A stretch of 7,555 bases of DNA from Dehalococcoidales bacterium (GTDB lineage: Bacteria; Chloroflexota; Dehalococcoidia; Dehalococcoidales; RBG-16-60-22): NCBI GenBank assembly GCA_030615475.1, contig JAUWZF010000045.1:1-7555 (forward strand). The letters are read 5' to 3'. A program made the position numbers and the translations under genes. A model generated the notes under the pieces. That model had not been told where the DNA came from and searched no databases. It worked only from the letters and a program-made list of their open reading frames with translations. Below are positions 6,017 through 7,555 of the stretch, piece after piece. The first letter of the stretch is position 1. Every line of letters starts with the position of its first letter.

Positions 6017-7411
6017 ATGTATGCACTTTTAATTATACCGGCGCTGGTCATAGTCTATTTCGGGCTACTATTTTTGTTTACGGACCGCCAGGTCAACCTG
6101 CGCCTGGATTTTAACAAGCTCAAAAAAGACCCGTGGCGATTTGGTAAAGATTTTCTCTGGGGTAGTGCTACCTCTGCTCATCAGGTAGAGGGCAACTGCA
6201 CGAACAATAACTGGTTTCAATTCGAGTCCGCCGTGGATGAAGACGGACAGCCACGAATCTCGAACGGACAGAAAGCCGGGGTCTGCTGTGACCAGTGGAA
6301 CCGGTATAAAGAGGATATTCGGCTTATGAAAGAGCTATCGTTGAATGCGTACCGCTTCTCGGTTGAATGGAGCAAGATTGAACCGAAACAGGGCGAGTTC
6401 GACGAATCGGCGCTGGACCACTACGAGCAGGTCGTGGACGAATTGCTGGCGAATGGCATCGAGCCGATGGTTACCCTGCACCACTTTACCAATCCCATAT
6501 GGTTCGAGGAAAAAGGGGCCTTTCTTCAGGAAGATTCCCCGGATATCTTCGCCAGGTTTGTGGAACGTGTTGTCCGGCGTCTCGGTTCTAAAGTAAAGCT
6601 GTGGTGCACCATCAACGAGCCGTCCGTATATGCCTTCAACGGGTTCTTCATCGGGGGATTTCCTCCGGCCGAAAAAAATCTTCCAAAAGCCGCCGTAGTC
6701 TTTAAGAACCTGCTGCGGGCCCATACGGCCGCCTATACCTGCATCAAGGAAATTGAGCCGCAGGCTCAGGTGGGACTCGTCGTTGTCATGTTAATCTACG
6801 AGCCTCCCAGCCGGTGGAATCTGCTGGACGTCGTGTTCAACCGCTTGCTCAGGAAGAATATGAGTGATTCGCATTTTGTCTACCTCACGGAAGGTCGTTT
6901 TAAATTCTCCATACCCGGAATGGCCAGCGAATCATATAACAGCGGTATCCGGGATGCCTTTGATTTTATCGGCGTGAACTATTACATGCGCTTCCTGTGG
7001 AAGTTCAGTCCCTTCGGCAAGAAGAAGCTGGATATAATAAAAAACGCGCCTCCTGAGAAGCTGACGGACATGGGGTGGGAGATTTACCCGGAGGGGCTGT
7101 ACCGTGTCCTCAAGCTGGTATCCAGCTTCACCTCCAAGCCCATCTATATCACGGAGAACGGCATCGCCGACGACAGCGATACGAAGAGGGCGAAGTTCAT
7201 CGAAGACCATCTACTCGTCCTGAACAAAGCGGTTGACGACGGCATGAATATCAAAGGCTATTTTTACTGGTCGTTAATCGATAACTTTGAATGGGCACAC
7301 GGTTTTGAGAAGCGATTCGGACTCTATCACGTTGATTACGCCACGCTGAAGCGGACACTCCGCGAGGGGAGCCGCAAGTACCCGGAGATAATACGGAAGA
7401 GCCGGGGTTAA
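6017..7411 (+). CDS. Membrane-anchored GH1 family glycosidase (beta-glucosidase-like; possible SFR2-like glycolipid enzyme)
   Basis: The 464-residue protein has a complete GH1 (beta/alpha)8 barrel behind an N-terminal hydrophobic helix (2-21). Seen: FLWGSATSAHQVEG (46-59) with Q56; YRFSVEWSKIEP (112-123); LHHFTNPIWF (154-163); TINEP (198-202) with acid/base E201; NYY (321-323); YITENG (377-382) with nucleophile E380; and W418, N423, E425, W426 in the sugar-binding WSLIDNFEWAHGF stretch. Both catalytic Glu residues of a retaining glycosidase are present. The helix lacks a basic n-region and a cleavage site, and five basic residues follow it (24-37), so the positive-inside rule puts the catalytic domain in the cytoplasm. 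Most bacterial GH1 enzymes are soluble and unanchored. YPEGLYRVL (357-365) and the segment after ENG resemble plant SFR2, an anchored GH1 galactolipid galactosyltransferase (recalled, not searched). The substrate is unknown. AGGA lies 7 nt before the ATG, and no sugar transporter is adjacent. Confidence 0.93.
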   Translation: MYALLIIPALVIVYFGLLFLFTDRQVNLRLDFNKLKKDPWRFGKDFLWGSATSAHQVEGNCTNNNWFQFESAVDEDGQPRISNGQKAGVCCDQWNRYKEDIRLMKELSLNAYRFSVEWSKIEPKQGEFDESALDHYEQVVDELLANGIEPMVTLHHFTNPIWFEEKGAFLQEDSPDIFARFVERVVRRLGSKVKLWCTINEPSVYAFNGFFIGGFPPAEKNLPKAAVVFKNLLRAHTAAYTCIKEIEPQAQVGLVVVMLIYEPPSRWNLLDVVFNRLLRKNMSDSHFVYLTEGRFKFSIPGMASESYNSGIRDAFDFIGVNYYMRFLWKFSPFGKKKLDIIKNAPPEKLTDMGWEIYPEGLYRVLKLVSSFTSKPIYITENGIADDSDTKRAKFIEDHLLVLNKAVDDGMNIKGYFYWSLIDNFEWAHGFEKRFGLYHVDYATLKRTLREGSRKYPEIIRKSRG

Positions 7412-7554
7412 AATTCGGCAATCGGCGGCATGGCGCACTTGTGGGCTGAGGCGGCTTTCATGGCCTCGATTTTACGTTTCAGTTCCTCCGGGGCGTCGCC
7501 TGTCAGGATATAGCGGTCGAGGGCTTCGTAGCTGAAGCCCATCTCGGCCTCGTC
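7408..7554 (-). CDS. nadE: NAD+ synthase, C-terminal end (partial, runs off the right edge)
   Basis: Only the last 48 codons and the stop are visible. The peptide begins DEAEMGFSYEALDRYILTG, carries SAHK near the end and finishes with MPPIAEF. This matches the C-terminal pattern of NadE: the acidic 'DE.E.G.SYE..D..L' helix followed by 'S.HK...PP'. NadE makes NAD+ from deamido-NAD+, ATP and ammonia or glutamine. The visible part does not show whether the enzyme has a glutaminase domain. The gene is convergent with the GH1 gene; its TAA (7410-7408) and the GH1 TAA (7409-7411) share the TTAA at 7408-7411. The assignment rests on a short stretch recognised by eye. Confidence 0.82.
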   Translation of the reverse strand, partial: DEAEMGFSYEALDRYILTGDAPEELKRKIEAMKAASAHKCAMPPIAEF

Positions 7555-7555
7555 G

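Noticed and set aside
6335..6724. Minus-strand open frame of 129 codons opposite the GH1 gene
   Set aside because: It is a shadow of the GH1 reading frame, with no SD or motif.
1..7555. CRISPR arrays, transposases, phage genes, tRNAs or a new defence system
   Set aside because: No regularly spaced repeats, transposase or integrase motifs, tRNA-like cloverleaf or defence-type domain were seen. Apart from the GH1 gene, the coding sequences are conserved housekeeping families or close relatives of them.

Overview
The window looks like chromosomal core DNA from a bacterium, most likely a Chloroflexota member of the Dehalococcoidia type. That placement is an inference from memory of gene order (recA, recX, rny, ymdB-like gene, PHP gene, plsY-like gene, small zinc-finger gene on one strand) and from the moderately GC-rich coding sequence. 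No rRNA or marker tree is available here. I see no mobile element, CRISPR array, tRNA or rRNA.

Layout. About three quarters of the window (1-5775) is one leftward gene string: recA, a Rho-independent-type terminator, recX, rny (RNase Y), a YmdB-type phosphodiesterase gene, a PHP-domain phosphoesterase gene, a divergent plsY-like gene, and the first 27 codons of a gene with a zinc-finger start. Junctions are tight (1-nt gap, GTGA overlap, 41-nt gap, ATGA overlap), so most are probably co-transcribed and partly translationally coupled. A 241-bp G-rich region (5776-6016) separates recA from a rightward GH1 glycosidase gene, and both divergent genes appear to have extended -10 promoters. The GH1 gene meets the 3' end of a leftward gene, identified as nadE from its last 48 codons. 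The two stop codons share the four bases TTAA.

How the genes fit together. RecA and RecX form a recombinase/modulator pair, and the terminator between them should make RecX scarcer than RecA. RNase Y, the YmdB-like enzyme and the PHP phosphatase plausibly act on RNA and its small breakdown products: endonucleolytic cleavage, 2',3'-cyclic nucleotides, and 3',5'-bisphosphates or short 5'-ended RNAs. The plsY-like gene may have its own promoter inside the string. The GH1 enzyme has intact catalytic glutamates but carries an uncleaved N-terminal membrane anchor, an uncommon arrangement that recalls the plant glycolipid enzyme SFR2.

Most of the window is ordinary housekeeping sequence. The points most worth a second look are the membrane-anchored GH1 protein, the PlsY-like protein that has lost several family signature residues, and the recA/GH1 divergent regulatory region.
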